The notes under the pieces are model-generated. The model did no database searches, had not been told where the DNA came from, and saw nothing but the letters and a program-made list of their open reading frames with translations. From assembly GCF_003987135.1 (NCBI RefSeq), contig NZ_PIPJ01000004.1, positions 124,001 through 188,000 on the forward strand: DNA of 64,000 nucleotides, written 5' to 3'. This document shows, one piece after another, positions 25,859-34,880 of this stretch. The DNA comes from Aliidiomarina iranensis (GTDB lineage Bacteria; Pseudomonadota; Gammaproteobacteria; Enterobacterales; Alteromonadaceae). The translations under genes and the position numbers were made by a program. Each line of letters opens with the position of its first letter. The stretch's first letter is position 1.

Positions 25859-26722
25859 TCATTCTATATTTTGGATCTGCTCCCGCATCTGCTCAATCAG
25901 AACCTTCACTTCTACGGCGCTGTTGGTGATGTCGCTGTTGATGGATTTGGAGCCGAGGGTGTTGGCTTCGCGGTTGAATTCTTGCATCATGAAATCGAGG
26001 CGTCGGCCGCAGGCACCGCCTTTGCGGAGTATATTGCGGGTTTCTTTGATGTGGGAATCGAGGCGATCGAGTTCTTCGGCTACGTCAGTTTTTTGGGCAA
26101 GGAGCACCATTTCTTGGGCGAGGCGTTCGGAATCGAGGTCGATTTTTGCTTCTGCGAACTTACTGGCGATGCGTTCCCGTTGCCACTCGAGTACGGCGGG
26201 CATATTAGCACGCACTTTGCTGGCTTCATTGCTAATACCTTCGAGGCGAGCTTCGATGAGCTTTTGCATGTTCGCACCTTCGCTGGCACGATGCTCAATA
26301 AAAGCAGTTAGCGCGCGTTCGAATCCTTCCAGTAACTCTTTTTGAATGGCGTCCATGTCCGCTTCTGCGGTTTCTAGCACACCGGGCCAACGCAAGACAT
26401 CGAGCGGATCGATAGAGGCTTTGGCGCCGTTTTCTTGCACCCACTCGGCGGAACGCAGGAGCGCTTTGGCGAGGTTTTCATTTACTTGCAGTTCGGTATT
26501 GGCGCCAGCATTCGCGGTAAAACGTAAGCCACATTCTACTTTGCCCCGTTGCAACTGTTTCCGTAAACGCTCGCGCAAGCTTGTTTCTAAGCCGCGGAAT
26601 TGCTCTGGTAGGCGAAAATAGGTTTCTAAATAACGTTGGTTTACTGAGCGTAATTCCCAAACCGCGGTGCCCCATTCTGATTTTACTTCTTCACGGGCGT
26701 AGGCTGTCATGCTGTAAATCAT
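25859..26722 (-). CDS. yicC: YicC family endoribonuclease-like protein
   Basis: A 287-residue cytosolic protein that begins MIYSMTAYAREE and ends REQIQNIE, both family hallmarks. YicC proteins are linked to RNA decay and stationary-phase survival. The protein is full length, and the island has inserted at its very last codons. It is divergent from rph, with about 220 bp between them. Its own terminator is now 15 kb away. Confidence 0.96.
   Translation of the reverse strand: MIYSMTAYAREEVKSEWGTAVWELRSVNQRYLETYFRLPEQFRGLETSLRERLRKQLQRGKVECGLRFTANAGANTELQVNENLAKALLRSAEWVQENGAKASIDPLDVLRWPGVLETAEADMDAIQKELLEGFERALTAFIEHRASEGANMQKLIEARLEGISNEASKVRANMPAVLEWQRERIASKFAEAKIDLDSERLAQEMVLLAQKTDVAEELDRLDSHIKETRNILRKGGACGRRLDFMMQEFNREANTLGSKSINSDITNSAVEVKVLIEQMREQIQNIE
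25861..25879 (-). other. attR-type site inside the 3' end of yicC
   Basis: It matches the left att site at 18 of 19 bases and forms the last six codons and part of the stop of yicC. The element supplies or preserves a functional end, so YicC is full length. Confidence 0.85.
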
Positions 26723-26944
26723 AATAATCCTTATTAAACAAAGCTTTGAGGTTTCTTTGTTCAGTAGTTTTGCGCCATTTGGTGTCGCTTGTAGCTGCTA
26801 AACAGGGCTTAAGTATAACGATACCGAGCAATAATGCACGGCCCGCTTACCTTAAAAACTGTGCGGCATGGCGAAAATTTGCGGAAAAGCCTATAATGGC
26901 GATGTTTTTTCACACCCCATTCCTACAAATCAGCAGAGGTTTTC

Positions 26945-27658
26945 ATGCGTCCAAGTGGCCGTACCGCACAACAAATTCGCCCGGTAACGATTACCCGGAA
27001 TTACACCCGCCACGCTGAAGGTAGCGTTTTAATTGAGTTTGGTGATACTAAGGTTTTGTGCAACGCGAGTGTGCAAGAGGGCGTTCCGCGCTTTTTGAAA
27101 GGCAAAGGCAAAGGCTGGATAACCGCTGAATACGGCATGCTTCCACGCGCTACGCACACGCGCTCTGACCGTGAAGCGGCACGCGGCAAACAAGGTGGCC
27201 GCACCATGGAAATTCAACGCCTGATTGCCCGTTCATTGCGGGCGGCGGTTGATTTAAATGCGCTTGGCGAAAATACTATTACCGTTGATTGCGATGTTAT
27301 TCAGGCTGATGGCGGTACGCGCACAGCTTCTATAACCGGTGCTTGTGTTGCCATGGTGGATGCCATTAACTTTTTGCGCAAGAAGGGCGCTATTAAAGGC
27401 AACCCATTGAAGTGCATGGTGGCAGCGATTTCAGTTGGCATTTATAAAGGCGAAGCAGTTGCCGATCTCGATTACCCAGAAGATTCAGCGGCTGATACCG
27501 ATATGAATGTGGTAATGACAGACACCGGCAAAATCATTGAAATTCAGGGCACCGCTGAAGAAGAGCCATTTAGCTTTGAAGAAATGAATAGCATGGTTGA
27601 GCTTGCAAAGCACGCTATTCGGGAGCTGAACGATCACCAGAAAGAGGCACTAAACTAA
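26945..27658 (+). CDS. rph: Ribonuclease PH
   Basis: A phosphorolytic 3' exoribonuclease that trims tRNA 3' ends, usually a hexamer. The 237-residue protein begins [14 protein letters not shown] and has the phosphate-binding region [19 protein letters not shown] and the family end [14 protein letters not shown] precedes the start. The gene is intact (unlike the frameshifted E. coli K-12 copy), and its stop codon overlaps the pyrE start. Confidence 0.97.
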   Translation: MRPSGRTAQQIRPVTITRNYTRHAEGSVLIEFGDTKVLCNASVQEGVPRFLKGKGKGWITAEYGMLPRATHTRSDREAARGKQGGRTMEIQRLIARSLRAAVDLNALGENTITVDCDVIQADGGTRTASITGACVAMVDAINFLRKKGAIKGNPLKCMVAAISVGIYKGEAVADLDYPEDSAADTDMNVVMTDTGKIIEIQGTAEEEPFSFEEMNSMVELAKHAIRELNDHQKEALN

Positions 27659-28302
27659 TGAAAGCCTATCAACGGGAATTTATTGAATTTGCGCTCGGTA
27701 AGGGCGTATTGAAATTTGGTGAGTTTACGCTGAAATCGGGCCGCACTAGCCCTTACTTTTTCAACGCCGGGTTATTTAACACCGGCGCTGATTTAGCGCG
27801 TTTAGGCCGCTATTATTCAGCGGCATTGGAAGATTCCGGTATTGCCTATGATGTGCTGTTTGGCCCGGCTTACAAAGGTATTCCAATTGCTAGTGCTACC
27901 GTGGTTAGCCTTTATGAGCAGTATCAAAAAGATGTGCCCTATTGCTTTAACCGCAAAGAGAAAAAAGACCACGGTGAAGGTGGCAGCTTAGTGGGTTCGC
28001 CGCTAAATGGCCGTATTATGCTGGTTGATGATGTAATTACCGCCGGTACGGCTATCCGGGAATCGATGGATATCGTAGAAGCGAACGGCGCCAGCTTAGC
28101 AGGCGTGCTTATCGCCCTTGATCGGCAGGAGAAGGGCCGTGGAGAGCTTTCGGCTATTCAAGAGGTGGAGCGCGATTATAATGCGCCTGTGATTGCCATT
28201 GTTACGCTTAGCGATGTAATTGAATATTTAGCAGAACAGCCAGGCAACGAAGATATGCTGGCAAAAATGAAGGAATATCGGGCAACCTACGGTATTTCTT
28301 AA
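27658..28302 (+). CDS. pyrE: Orotate phosphoribosyltransferase
   Basis: It converts orotate plus PRPP to OMP in pyrimidine synthesis. The 214-residue protein has the family start ([22 protein letters not shown] in part), the catalytic loop [12 protein letters not shown] and the PRPP loop [13 protein letters not shown]. The start overlaps the rph stop (TAATG), so translation is coupled. No attenuator hairpin is evident between the genes. Confidence 0.97.
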   Translation: MKAYQREFIEFALGKGVLKFGEFTLKSGRTSPYFFNAGLFNTGADLARLGRYYSAALEDSGIAYDVLFGPAYKGIPIASATVVSLYEQYQKDVPYCFNRKEKKDHGEGGSLVGSPLNGRIMLVDDVITAGTAIRESMDIVEANGASLAGVLIALDRQEKGRGELSAIQEVERDYNAPVIAIVTLSDVIEYLAEQPGNEDMLAKMKEYRATYGIS

Positions 28303-28350
28303 CTTGCTAGATTTTTAACCCTGAATTCAGGCATCAAAAAGGAGCTTCGC

Positions 28351-29004
28351 ATGGCATTAAACATACTCGTATTTTTAGGAAGCGTACGCGATAGCACTCC
28401 GCCAAAGCCTGCTCGGTTGGGATTACGCGTAGCCCTCGCTTGTGAACGTTTAATCCGCGAGGCAGGGCATGATGTTGAGCTTATCGACCCGATTGATTAT
28501 GAACGCCCAGCAATATTTAAACCTGCATTTGCTTACGGTGATCACAACCGCCCGAAACAGCTGAGCGCCCTGCAAGCAAAGATAGAAGCCGCGGATGGTT
28601 ATGTAATGGTGAGCCCTGAATATAACCATTCAATGAGCCCAGCTTTAGCCGATATGCTGAACCATTTTCGTAGCTCGAGCTTTAGTTATAAGCCAAGTAG
28701 CATTGTTACTTACTCTGCTGGCCAGTGGGGCGGCACCCGCGCTGCTATTGGCATGCGCAGCTTTTTAAGTGAGTTGGGCTGCTTGCCGGTTTCAGCAATG
28801 ATTCATGTGCCTAAAGCGCAAGAGGCGCTTGATGCGGAAGGTAACTTCTGTGAGAACTCCGAGCGCTGGGCTGAATATTTTGGCCGCAGTTTCGGCCAGT
28901 TGCGCTGGTGGGCTGAAGCTTGCAACGCTCAACGCGAGCAAGAAAGCCCCTTAGATACGGCTCCCGCATTTGCAATGTCACCAGCTCAGCGCAATGCACC
29001 GTAG
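28351..29004 (+). CDS. NADPH-dependent FMN reductase
   Basis: A flavodoxin-like enzyme of 217 residues that reduces FMN or related electron acceptors. LVFLGSVRDSTP near the N-terminus forms the phosphate-binding loop, and VSPEYNHSMSP near residue 90 is the FMN-contacting motif of the family. AAGGAG lies before the start. It follows pyrE by about 50 bp and ends at a strong terminator, so it may be the last gene of the rph-pyrE unit. The physiological substrate is unknown. Confidence 0.9.
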   Translation: MALNILVFLGSVRDSTPPKPARLGLRVALACERLIREAGHDVELIDPIDYERPAIFKPAFAYGDHNRPKQLSALQAKIEAADGYVMVSPEYNHSMSPALADMLNHFRSSSFSYKPSSIVTYSAGQWGGTRAAIGMRSFLSELGCLPVSAMIHVPKAQEALDAEGNFCENSERWAEYFGRSFGQLRWWAEACNAQREQESPLDTAPAFAMSPAQRNAP

Positions 29005-29048
29005 AAAAAATATTCAAGCAACTAGTTCTTATTTTTAGAAAATCAAAC

Positions 29049-29078
29049 AAAAATGCCCGCCATTTGGCGGGCATTTTT
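29049..29078. terminator. Bidirectional terminator between convergent genes
   Basis: A 13-bp stem, AAAAATGCCCGCC with its complement, loop ATTT, has A and T runs on both sides. It serves the FMN reductase from the left and the cyanophycinase-like gene from the right. Confidence 0.9.
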
Positions 29079-29091
29079 GTGTTAGTCGTGT

Positions 29092-30768
29092 TTACAATGA
29101 TTGCTCGGCCACACCCATTACGCCGTTATATATCTGGCAGCGCCCGCGGCTTGTTACTGTTTCGCTGTTATCAGTGGTTTGCATCATCAATACAAAGTTA
29201 TCTTGTAGCAAGCGCAGCTGCCTCTGCCCGCTACACGCCACATGAATATTATCGCTGATGCCCGTATTTCCTAAAAATCGGTTCGTTGCACTTTCTGGGA
29301 AGAAATCCGGTTGTTCTGCGAATACCACATTGGCTACTCGGCTGCCGGCTAAACGCCCCATGCTACCGTTGCGCAAATAATGAAAGCTTGCCGCCAACAT
29401 GTTGCCGGTACTTTGCGCCCCTTCAACGAAAAACACACTGTTTGCACCCTGCACCGCAAACACGCCACTGCGGGTATTCATTAACACCGCGGTATCGCGA
29501 TCAATGCCCATAGCAAGGGGAGTGTTGGTATCGGCGGCTACTCGCAACATGCGCATTTCTCGGCCGCGCTGGCCTACATCGGTATCCACAATACCGGCGC
29601 GGAACACGCCTACGCCACCGAGCGGCTCATAGGTGAGTGAATTCGGGTTTAAGCCACGCGGGCAACTATCATCGAAATCACAGCCCGGAGTTGGTGCCGC
29701 GGCCGCATTAGAGCCTGCTACTAACGCTTCTCGGCTGTGGCCGTTGGTGATCATGTTAGCGCTTACTAACGCTTGTGCACCAGCGCCAGCGCCGCCAACT
29801 GCTAACTCACCTTCGGCGAATTTGCTGCGCAATGCTTGCAGCGCACTGATGGGTTCGCCTTCTGGTAATAACGTATTACTTAAACGATTGGCGCTGCCGC
29901 CGGTGAAAAATACCCCATCGGCGTTAGCTAAAAGCTCAGCTGCCACATTTTCATTGTTACAGAACGCTACTTGCTCAGCGTGCCGAGCTGGGTTCACGCG
30001 GTTTCGATCATAGCTTCCACTCAATTCACGGCGCAGCGATTCAAGCGAGCCACAGGCACCCGTGCGTTGAGCTTCGGTAACGGCAATATCGATAGGCAAC
30101 CATTGGGCATTGGCTCCGGCTTGTTCAAATGCTTGAAGATGGCTATCAACAGCACGGAAACTATCACGCTCGCCCGCGGTAACTACCAAAATAGTAGGGG
30201 TATCACCTTTGATTTGCGCCGCCATTTGCACAAACTCGTTCACAAACACGGCACTATTATCTTTGCCCTCTGCCAGGTTCACTACTTCATTCAAGCCTTC
30301 AAGGCGTGGCATTTCCAAGTTATCAAGCACGCGCTCATACTCGGCTTCCGAAAGGCGCATAATTAATTCAAGGTAGGCCCGCGAGCGCAAGCGTTCAACA
30401 AAACGATATTCGGGCACTACGCCGCGGCCGAAATAATCCACCATCTCGCGTAAAGCAACATCGAGCTCTTCGCGCACCCCGTTTCTTTCCCGCGGCCAAA
30501 TGGCCTGCCGCAAGGTTTCGCGGCGCCGCACATCAGTAAGCTGAAATAAACGCGCAGTGCGCATTTCATTGGCATCAATCCAGCTTGTAGAATTACAGTA
30601 ATCAGAATTCATGCTCGAGCAAATCTGCAATTCACTGCCGGCGAGCATTAGATTCCATTGTGGATTCTCGGCTGAACCGTTGTTTTCCGCCTGTGCACTC
30701 ACACTTGTACTAGTGAACATCAACCCTAGGCTGATGGCGGCGAATACTGCTTTCAACTTACTGCTCAT
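29092..30768 (-). CDS. Exported cyanophycinase-like (S51) protein, catalytic residues replaced
   Basis: A 558-residue protein with a Sec signal peptide, MSSKLKAVFAAISLGLMFTS, cut likely after VSAQA. The fold markers of the S51/cyanophycinase family are visible: ADGVFFTGGSANRL near 283-296, a GG-A-G-A-G-A box at 325-331, VDTD at 394-397 and GIDRDTA. In active enzymes the box reads G-T-S-A-G-A with a Ser nucleophile, and the VDT is followed by His. Here the nucleophile position (328) is Gly and the His position (397) is Asp. The protein is therefore probably not a peptidase but may bind peptides or act structurally. The extra N-terminal 160 residues have no known domain. Confidence 0.82.
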   Translation of the reverse strand: MSSKLKAVFAAISLGLMFTSTSVSAQAENNGSAENPQWNLMLAGSELQICSSMNSDYCNSTSWIDANEMRTARLFQLTDVRRRETLRQAIWPRERNGVREELDVALREMVDYFGRGVVPEYRFVERLRSRAYLELIMRLSEAEYERVLDNLEMPRLEGLNEVVNLAEGKDNSAVFVNEFVQMAAQIKGDTPTILVVTAGERDSFRAVDSHLQAFEQAGANAQWLPIDIAVTEAQRTGACGSLESLRRELSGSYDRNRVNPARHAEQVAFCNNENVAAELLANADGVFFTGGSANRLSNTLLPEGEPISALQALRSKFAEGELAVGGAGAGAQALVSANMITNGHSREALVAGSNAAAAPTPGCDFDDSCPRGLNPNSLTYEPLGGVGVFRAGIVDTDVGQRGREMRMLRVAADTNTPLAMGIDRDTAVLMNTRSGVFAVQGANSVFFVEGAQSTGNMLAASFHYLRNGSMGRLAGSRVANVVFAEQPDFFPESATNRFLGNTGISDNIHVACSGQRQLRLLQDNFVLMMQTTDNSETVTSRGRCQIYNGVMGVAEQSL

Positions 30769-31079
30769 TGCGCTTACCTTTCGTTGCGTTGGCTTTTCAT
30801 TGCGTTGGCCTATTTCAAGCCCCTAATTTAAACCCTTAAGCTATTCAAGGCTTAATACTCTTAGGCCACTGCGAGGTTGAGCTCATCAGTATAACGCATT
30901 TGAGTGTGCGCTCGCTGTTAAGTTTCTTTATGGTTGTAAATTCTAAACTTTGTCCAGTCTCTGTTAAAAATTGGTATATTGATCAACATATAACGTCAGT
31001 TGTGAATATTACGCGATAATAAAGCGATGGTTCATTTAATAATTAACGCGTAAAAACCAATTGGGATGGTTTCAGTATT
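30769..31079. other. Intergenic region with divergent promoters
   Basis: Separates the cyanophycinase-like gene (leftward) from the pilin gene (rightward) and should hold both promoters. It is AT-rich near the pilin start. I see no gene, terminator or clear repeat. Confidence 0.4.
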
Positions 31080-31583
31080 ATGGGTAGAGCTCGTGGCTTC
31101 AGCCTTATCGAACTTATCATCGTTATTATCATTTTAGCTGTGGTAGGGGTTACGGCTGCCCCACGCTTTTTTAACCTGAGCACTGATGCCAACCGTGCTC
31201 TGCTCGAAGAACTCGCGGGCGCGAGTAAAAGTGCCGCAAATCTTGTGTATGCTAAAGCATTGATCCAAGGTGAAGCTGGCAAAGTGCTTGGCACTGTCGA
31301 TCTGGATGGTGATGGTGTGAGCGACATAGAAACTGTTTACGGTTACCCTACGGGCGATCGCATTAAAGGCCTGCCAAACGCCTTGTCGCTTGAGGAAGAT
31401 TGGCGATATGGTAATACCTTCGGCGGAACACAATTGTTCTTTTCACCCGCGCGTATTATTGGCTCTAGTGGCCCCACCAATAATAACATTCCACTTCTCA
31501 GACCCGATTGTTACCTTGCCTATCGCCCACCAACAAATCCTGGTGATGCGCCAACTTATACATTTTTTGATTCAGGCTGTTAA
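31080..31583 (+). CDS. MshA-like type IV pilin
   Basis: A 167-residue prepilin. A short basic leader MGRARG precedes the cleavage site and mature start FSLIELIIVIIILAVVGVTA, with Glu at +5 as required for pilin assembly. The next segment APRFFNLSTDANRA matches MSHA pilins of Vibrio and relatives. DLDGDGVSD resembles a calcium-binding loop. The C-terminal pair of Cys (DCYLAY and DSGC) would form the D-region disulfide. No assembly genes (mshE, mshG, pilD) are nearby, so it must use machinery encoded elsewhere. Confidence 0.85.
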   Translation: MGRARGFSLIELIIVIIILAVVGVTAAPRFFNLSTDANRALLEELAGASKSAANLVYAKALIQGEAGKVLGTVDLDGDGVSDIETVYGYPTGDRIKGLPNALSLEEDWRYGNTFGGTQLFFSPARIIGSSGPTNNNIPLLRPDCYLAYRPPTNPGDAPTYTFFDSGC

Positions 31584-31637
31584 TATACACTCCGGTTCGT
31601 AGCGCTTACTTTGGTTTTGAATGGAGAAAACCCTTCG

Positions 31638-32102
31638 ATGTTTCATATTGTTTTACACAATCCGGTAATGGCGGCTAATACGGGTAATATCATAAGGCTA
31701 TGTGCGAACAACGGCTGCGCTTTGCATTTGATTGAGCCTTTGGGTTTTGATTTAGAAGAAAAGAAGTTGCGCCGAGCTGGGTTGGATTATCACGATTTAA
31801 GCAACGTGGAGCGTTATCCAAATTTTGCCGCATTTGCTGAGAAGTTTGTTGGCCATAATATTTACGCGATCACCACAAAAGGCACCCGTGGCTACACGGA
31901 ACTCCAATACCAACCTGGTGATGTTTTGCTCTTTGGTTCTGAAACCAGCGGTTTGCCAGCAGATGTAATGGGGCAAATTCAGCCAGAGCTGCGGCTGCGC
32001 GTGCCCATGATGCCAAATAACCGCTCGTTGAACCTTTCAAACACAGTGGCACTGGTGAGCTATGAAGCCTGGCGCCAGCATGAGTTTGCGGGTGGTAGTT
32101 AA
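31638..32102 (+). CDS. trmL: tRNA (cytidine/uridine-2'-O)-methyltransferase
   Basis: It methylates the ribose of the wobble base in tRNA-Leu isoacceptors. In 154 residues the SPOUT fold is evident: [20 protein letters not shown] at the start, [11 protein letters not shown] near 97, and [17 protein letters not shown] near the knot. The start at 31638 is chosen over a TTG at 31611 because it begins the family sequence and has GGAG upstream. Confidence 0.95.
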   Translation: MFHIVLHNPVMAANTGNIIRLCANNGCALHLIEPLGFDLEEKKLRRAGLDYHDLSNVERYPNFAAFAEKFVGHNIYAITTKGTRGYTELQYQPGDVLLFGSETSGLPADVMGQIQPELRLRVPMMPNNRSLNLSNTVALVSYEAWRQHEFAGGS

Positions 32103-32199
32103 GGGCCAGAAACTAGGATATGCACCTACATGCTGCAATACGCCGGCGTTTCCTGCTATTTGAGCTGCTTGCTGTTTTAAATTGCCTGCTACGTAGCCG

Positions 32200-33342
32200 C
32201 TATTTAGCGCGCAAAAATTGCAAAATTTGCTTCATGGCTGGCTCTCTGATGGCATCGTTTTCCATTAAAATTTCGTGCCGTGCACCCTCTATGCGCTTTA
32301 ATTTACTGGCACTATTTTTCTGCCGCTCAATAAATTCCTGTTGCGGCTTGGGCGCAACAATTTTATCTTCCGCACCTTGCAAAACGAGCGCTGGAATTTT
32401 TAAGCGCTCAGCCTGGAGCACTACTTGGCGCGCCGCCAAAATGGCCTCGGCCACCCAGTAATTAGTAGGGCCACCCACTTTAATATTTTCCATATCGTGG
32501 TACATGTTGCTAAACCAGCTGTAGCGGCTCTCACTATGTGTGAGTAAGTTTTCGGCGAACGGCAGCATAATGTAATCGCCGGTGGTTGGCGCATACCAAG
32601 GCTTTTTCGGTGCCAGAATACTGTTCAAAAAAGCTAAAAACCTAGTAAGCGGTTTGGCAATCCAGAACGGAAACGGCCGAGTTTGAATGCCAAACATGGG
32701 CGCGCAAAACACAATTTTCTTAAACGGGTTAAACGGAAACTCCGAGCTACCGGCAAATTGTTGTAAGTATTGTGCGGCAATGGCGCCGCCCATCGAGTGA
32801 GAAAGTATATAGGCCGGCGCATCACCAATTCGGGGCTCGATCAGTTGCATCCATTCGGCAAAATCACGGACATAATCGGTAAAGTTATTTACATGCCCAT
32901 GCTGATGGTGGTGGGTTAATCGCGAAGAGTGGCCTTGCCCTCGGTGGTCGATCATTGCCACGGAGTAGCCGGCGGCCACAAGTTCCAATGTGATTTCTTG
33001 ATACTTTAAGTAGGATTCTATTCTACCCGGCGCAATAACCACCCAACCACGGTGCGGCTCGGCGGGTTCTTCTTTTGCTTGCGCAAGGCTGGCAACAAAC
33101 TGATCGGTTGGGTCGTTGAGGGGGTCGCTCACTGAAGATGTGTTGGCTTCTTCAGGTAATACTTTATTTTCAAATAGCGCGTAGCGAATTTCATGGCCAT
33201 CGCTACTGCGAAATTCACCATGTTCAGCGTAACGATAAAACTCATAAAGATCTTCACGCGCCCAATCTAGCCATGCACTTTGATTATCAGCCGGGCGGCG
33301 ATTGAGCACCGCAAGTGCGTACTTACTGGCCATTTCACTCAT
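32200..33342 (-). CDS. pldB: Alpha/beta hydrolase, lysophospholipase L2-like
   Basis: A serine hydrolase of 380 residues. DHRGQGHS near residue 135 forms the oxyanion region. SHSMGG near 178 carries the nucleophile Ser, and LQGAEDKIVAP near 325 and ARHEILME near 355 supply Asp and His. This matches PldB-type lysophospholipases or monoacylglycerol lipases. No signal peptide is evident. It is transcribed toward trmL. Confidence 0.85.
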   Translation of the reverse strand: MSEMASKYALAVLNRRPADNQSAWLDWAREDLYEFYRYAEHGEFRSSDGHEIRYALFENKVLPEEANTSSVSDPLNDPTDQFVASLAQAKEEPAEPHRGWVVIAPGRIESYLKYQEITLELVAAGYSVAMIDHRGQGHSSRLTHHHQHGHVNNFTDYVRDFAEWMQLIEPRIGDAPAYILSHSMGGAIAAQYLQQFAGSSEFPFNPFKKIVFCAPMFGIQTRPFPFWIAKPLTRFLAFLNSILAPKKPWYAPTTGDYIMLPFAENLLTHSESRYSWFSNMYHDMENIKVGGPTNYWVAEAILAARQVVLQAERLKIPALVLQGAEDKIVAPKPQQEFIERQKNSASKLKRIEGARHEILMENDAIREPAMKQILQFLRAK

Positions 33343-33437
33343 GAATTATCCTTACTACCCTTTCATACCAAGTTTTGCTCGTTGTTCGCGAGCGGTTTTG
33401 GTTTATTCTAACGCGGATTTTTCAAGAGCATAAGTGC

Positions 33438-34877
33438 TTAATTTTCTAGTGGTAAACGCACACTCACGGCAAGGCCACCTTGCGCATGATTAATCGCCGT
33501 AATTTCCCCATCTAATACCGCCGTAGCGCGCTGGCAAAGGGCAAGGCCAAGGCCTACACCGGCGCCGTGATGGCGTGAGGGATCGGCACGATAAAAGGGT
33601 TCGAACATTTTCTGCAGTTTATCGGCTGGCACACCCGGCCCTTCATCTTTTACGGTAATTTCAAGCCATTGTTGCTTCTGGGCAGGTGCGTTGCTTTTAT
33701 TTCCTTTTCGATTCGGGCTGTTGGTGCTTTTTTCTTGCTTCACCACTTCCGCACTCACAATTACTACCCCGTTATCGGGCCCATATTGGAAGCCGTTACG
33801 AATCAGGTTTTCCAGCACTAAGCGAAGCAACACACCATCGGTTTCTATTTCCGGAATTGGCTGCTCAGGCAGCGTTAATCGGCCATCCCAGTTTTGTTGC
33901 CCCTTACCGTATTGCATGTAATACAAATCGTTACGAAGTTCTTCCAGCAACGCAAATACGTTAACCGGGCCTTTCACCAATTTATCGAGGCCGTTTTCCA
34001 ACCGTGAAAGCCACAAAATACTATCAATAATCGAGCCCAACCGATAAATATCTTTATTTAACTGCATGTAATTACGGTCGGTTTTTAAGGTATCGGTTTC
34101 CATCAAATCAAGGGCCACTTGTAAGCGCGCTAAAGGTGAACGTAACTCATGAGAAACATCACTTAACAAACGCCGCTGAGCATCGCGAGAATTCGCTAAT
34201 TCGATAGCCGTTGCGTTCATCGTTCGCGCCAGCTCACCAAGTTCATCTTTGCGTTTTGGCAAGCGCGCTAGGTTTGGTTCCGCAGAGCCGGTGGCTATTT
34301 CTCTCGTGGCATCACGTAGTTGCTTCAGTGGCCGCACAAACCACCAGCCAAGAATTAATGCACCCAAGAAAGAGGCCCCAAATGCCATTAGAATCAAACG
34401 CGGTAACCAATCTTGATCTTCAGCAGCTACGAGCGCCGCTAGCTCTTCGTTAGTGGCTGTTCGGCTCATCACTACGGCGCCTGCACTACTTCCTAAGGGG
34501 CCAGCATAAGTGCGATCAGCCACTATTGTTTGAATTGGTTCGGGGCTTTGCAGAATATTAAAGGCAACACCCACTTCGGTTTGCCCTAACCCAGGAATAT
34601 ATTGAATATCACTGTTATCAGGGCTATCAACCGCCACTACCCGATAATCGCCCACTAACAAGCGCCCGGGTTGTATCATTCCCACGGTTGAAGCGTGATT
34701 AAGAATAGGTTGCAACGCCCGCGGGAAATCTTCTGCCATTGGCGAAGGGCCCGGCGGGCGGGAAAGGTACAAAACAACAGAAAATGCCGCGATCGCCGTA
34801 AGCAGGATTAAAGCCCAAAATATCGCTAACAACCGAATGGTTAACGATTGATACCATCGCGTACGGCGTAAGCGCAT
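33438..34877 (-). CDS. CpxA-like sensor histidine kinase
   Basis: A membrane sensor of 479 residues. A first membrane segment at about 12-34 (LLAIFWALILLTAIAAFSVVLYL in part) is followed by a periplasmic domain to about 160 and a second segment near 170. A HAMP domain comes next (ending before SRDAQRRLLSDVSHELRSPL). The phosphorylated His is in SHELRSPLARLQ, and DEGPGV and GLGLAL are the ATP-binding boxes. It starts 3 bp after the regulator stop. The architecture fits CpxA, the envelope-stress kinase; no CpxP gene is seen beside it. Confidence 0.85.
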   Translation of the reverse strand: MRLRRTRWYQSLTIRLLAIFWALILLTAIAAFSVVLYLSRPPGPSPMAEDFPRALQPILNHASTVGMIQPGRLLVGDYRVVAVDSPDNSDIQYIPGLGQTEVGVAFNILQSPEPIQTIVADRTYAGPLGSSAGAVVMSRTATNEELAALVAAEDQDWLPRLILMAFGASFLGALILGWWFVRPLKQLRDATREIATGSAEPNLARLPKRKDELGELARTMNATAIELANSRDAQRRLLSDVSHELRSPLARLQVALDLMETDTLKTDRNYMQLNKDIYRLGSIIDSILWLSRLENGLDKLVKGPVNVFALLEELRNDLYYMQYGKGQQNWDGRLTLPEQPIPEIETDGVLLRLVLENLIRNGFQYGPDNGVVIVSAEVVKQEKSTNSPNRKGNKSNAPAQKQQWLEITVKDEGPGVPADKLQKMFEPFYRADPSRHHGAGVGLGLALCQRATAVLDGEITAINHAQGGLAVSVRLPLEN

Positions 34878-34880
34878 TTT

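Larger units (their letters stand above)
10494..25879. mobile_element. Integrated island in yicC carrying restriction and retron defence genes
   Basis: A 15.4-kb element bounded by direct repeats of the yicC 3' end. The right end holds a tyrosine integrase, an AlpA-like regulator and a DUF5906 helicase. The cargo is a lipoprotein gene pair, a type I restriction system with an inserted RhuM/Fic gene, and a retron. No capsid, tail, terminase or conjugation gene is present, so it must borrow a helper for transfer. Insertion at the 3' end of yicC is known for mobilisable genomic islands in Vibrio and relatives. All annotated genes read leftward. Confidence 0.85.
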
